Positions 47,134 through 48,441 of a stretch of 48,441 bases of DNA are shown here, in pieces. The stretch spans positions 1-48,441 of the forward strand of contig JAUCBJ010007341.1 of assembly GCA_032718475.1 (NCBI GenBank), given 5' to 3'. Below the pieces are notes generated by a model that was not told the origin of the DNA, did no database searches, and saw only the letters and a program-made list of their open reading frames with translations. Position 1 is the first letter of the stretch. Each line of letters begins with the position of its first letter. The translations under genes and the position numbers were made by a program. The stretch is from Nemertoderma westbladi (Eukaryota > Xenacoelomorpha > Nemertodermatida > Nemertodermatidae).

Positions 47134-48441
47134 TTACGGTGTCTAACATCGGCTACGATGACCCCCCTATGTGCCCCGGTCCCCTAAGCGACCACCGGAC
47201 CGGAGTTTCGTGCTGCTGTATGTCCTAGGCAGCCACATCTCCTGGCCTCCATATTCAGGACTGTCAATAACGCCGTCAGCGATCTTAAGGAGTATTTTGT
47301 TACTTCGTCCAGATCGGATTTGAGTCAATATAACCCCCCCCCCCTCCACTCCTTCATTCAGCACTATGTATCGTATGTCAGTCCTAAACTGGGGGAATAT
47401 GTTAAATTGTTAATATTGCGGTTTAATTAAGCGAAATAATTCAACTGAAATACATCAATTACTAATAGATATTGAATTAAACAGTTTAAGTCTGATTCGT
47501 TTATTGTTTTGGTTAGATTATGACTCAGCTACCAGTATAACATTTAGATCCCCTCATTTGCATTACAATACATAGCACAAAGCCAGTCAGCATTTTATAT
47601 AACAATATTTTTCGTAAATTTTAAGTGTACGTTTAAGTGTATGCGTAGTAACAATACATACATAATATACTACTTCTTGAATTTAACTGGGTAATTTATC
47701 GCATAATTTTAAGCTACGATTTTCCAATGATGCCATTTGTTTTTCGAGTGTACGAATATTTGCGATGAAGTAACGCCACGTTCAAATTTAACTAAATCAT
47801 ATTTACTTGGCTTTACTATACTTCACTACACTAAGAAGTACGATTATTGCTACAATTATGGGACAGCTCGCAAAATAATTCTAGAACTACGTGTAGCTAT
47901 CAATGCTACAAAACAAATTTAATAAAATATAACCTAATCAAAACACTAATACAATAATAATAAGAATAATAATGTCTATCAATTATTTGGCATCATTATT
48001 GGCTATTAATTAGCATTTTGGTCATCATAAGATTAAAATAGGGATAAAATATAGAACATACACAAATGCATAACAAAATATAAGTAGTAATAATAATAGT
48101 AGTTATAATACAATATTAAGTAAAATTTGTTAAAACCATGTTATATGCTATGCATAGTTAAACATTGGCATCGAGATGGTGTCATTAGTTTTAAGTGTGG
48201 ATGTATATCGAACACCAATTTATAGTTACTTTTTCCAATTAGCATAATCATATCAATGAATTGCATTAAAATGAGTGATTAATTAATAATAAAAAAATTT
48301 AAACATTTACTATTTAATTGCTTAATAAATGTCTATATTAGGAATTAATATTAGTAATTACAATGTTAAACCCAAACAAAAAGAGTGTGTGACATATGGC
48401 AAAACACTGTACATTCAGGTTACTGGAAAGAGAGAAGATCT
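47134..48441. other. No recognisable gene
   Basis: An AT-rich end of the window with an 11-nt poly-C run (47334-47344) and a partial copy of the TTTATTGTTTTGGTTAGA repeat at 47497-47515. Remaining frames are short and unconvincing. Confidence 0.5.

Overview
The window looks like intron-rich, AT-rich nuclear DNA from an animal, probably a marine invertebrate. The phylum cannot be fixed from sequence alone. The evidence is two spliced protein genes with phase-matched GT-AG introns, a bilaterian-type ciliary coiled-coil gene (CCDC148), and a dense mix of BEL/Pao and Ty3/gypsy LTR elements, RTE-like LINEs, a tRNA-derived SINE, foldback elements and minisatellites.

Layout. (1) 1-2950 is unassigned, with at most weak retroelement remnants. 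(2) 4750-25602 (+) holds the last eight exons of an M1-family (aminopeptidase N-like) zinc metallopeptidase. The zinc and catalytic residues are intact but the exopeptidase motif GAMEN reads KGMEA. Its introns hold a 39-bp minisatellite (3021-4702), short tandem repeats, a 68-bp repeat array (23193-23870) and, in the 14-kb intron 7805-21729, a three-layer nest of LTR elements. An old Ty3/gypsy RNase H fragment (8466-8597 plus 21168-21243) was hit by a GC-rich gypsy element with a 71-bp LTR (TSD GCTTC). That element's 5' LTR was then hit by a 7.7-kb BEL/Pao element with identical 461-bp LTRs (TSD AGTAT). (3) 27023-27298 (-) is a small ORF that reads as a secreted, dibasic-rich peptide precursor. 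(4) 28565-40889 (-), possibly extending to 47133, is a CCDC148-like gene convergent with the peptidase gene. Its introns carry a 123-bp perfect palindrome, a 3.66-kb array of a 19-bp satellite, foldback elements, a LINE interrupted by another LINE, and a SINE a few bases from a splice donor. (5) 40976-46770 is mostly foldback elements and LINE fragments. (6) 47134-48441 has no recognisable gene.

The two host genes are functionally unrelated: a probable membrane or secreted peptidase and an axoneme/cilium-associated coiled-coil protein. Most other content is mobile DNA, and its order of insertion can be read from target-site duplications. Nothing seen amounts to a prokaryote-style defence system or a clearly new multi-gene system. 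The most unusual items are the very short gypsy LTR, the BEL LTR that encodes the end of pol, the higher-order structure of the 19-bp satellite next to a splice acceptor, the degenerate GAMEN motif and the orphan secreted peptide.
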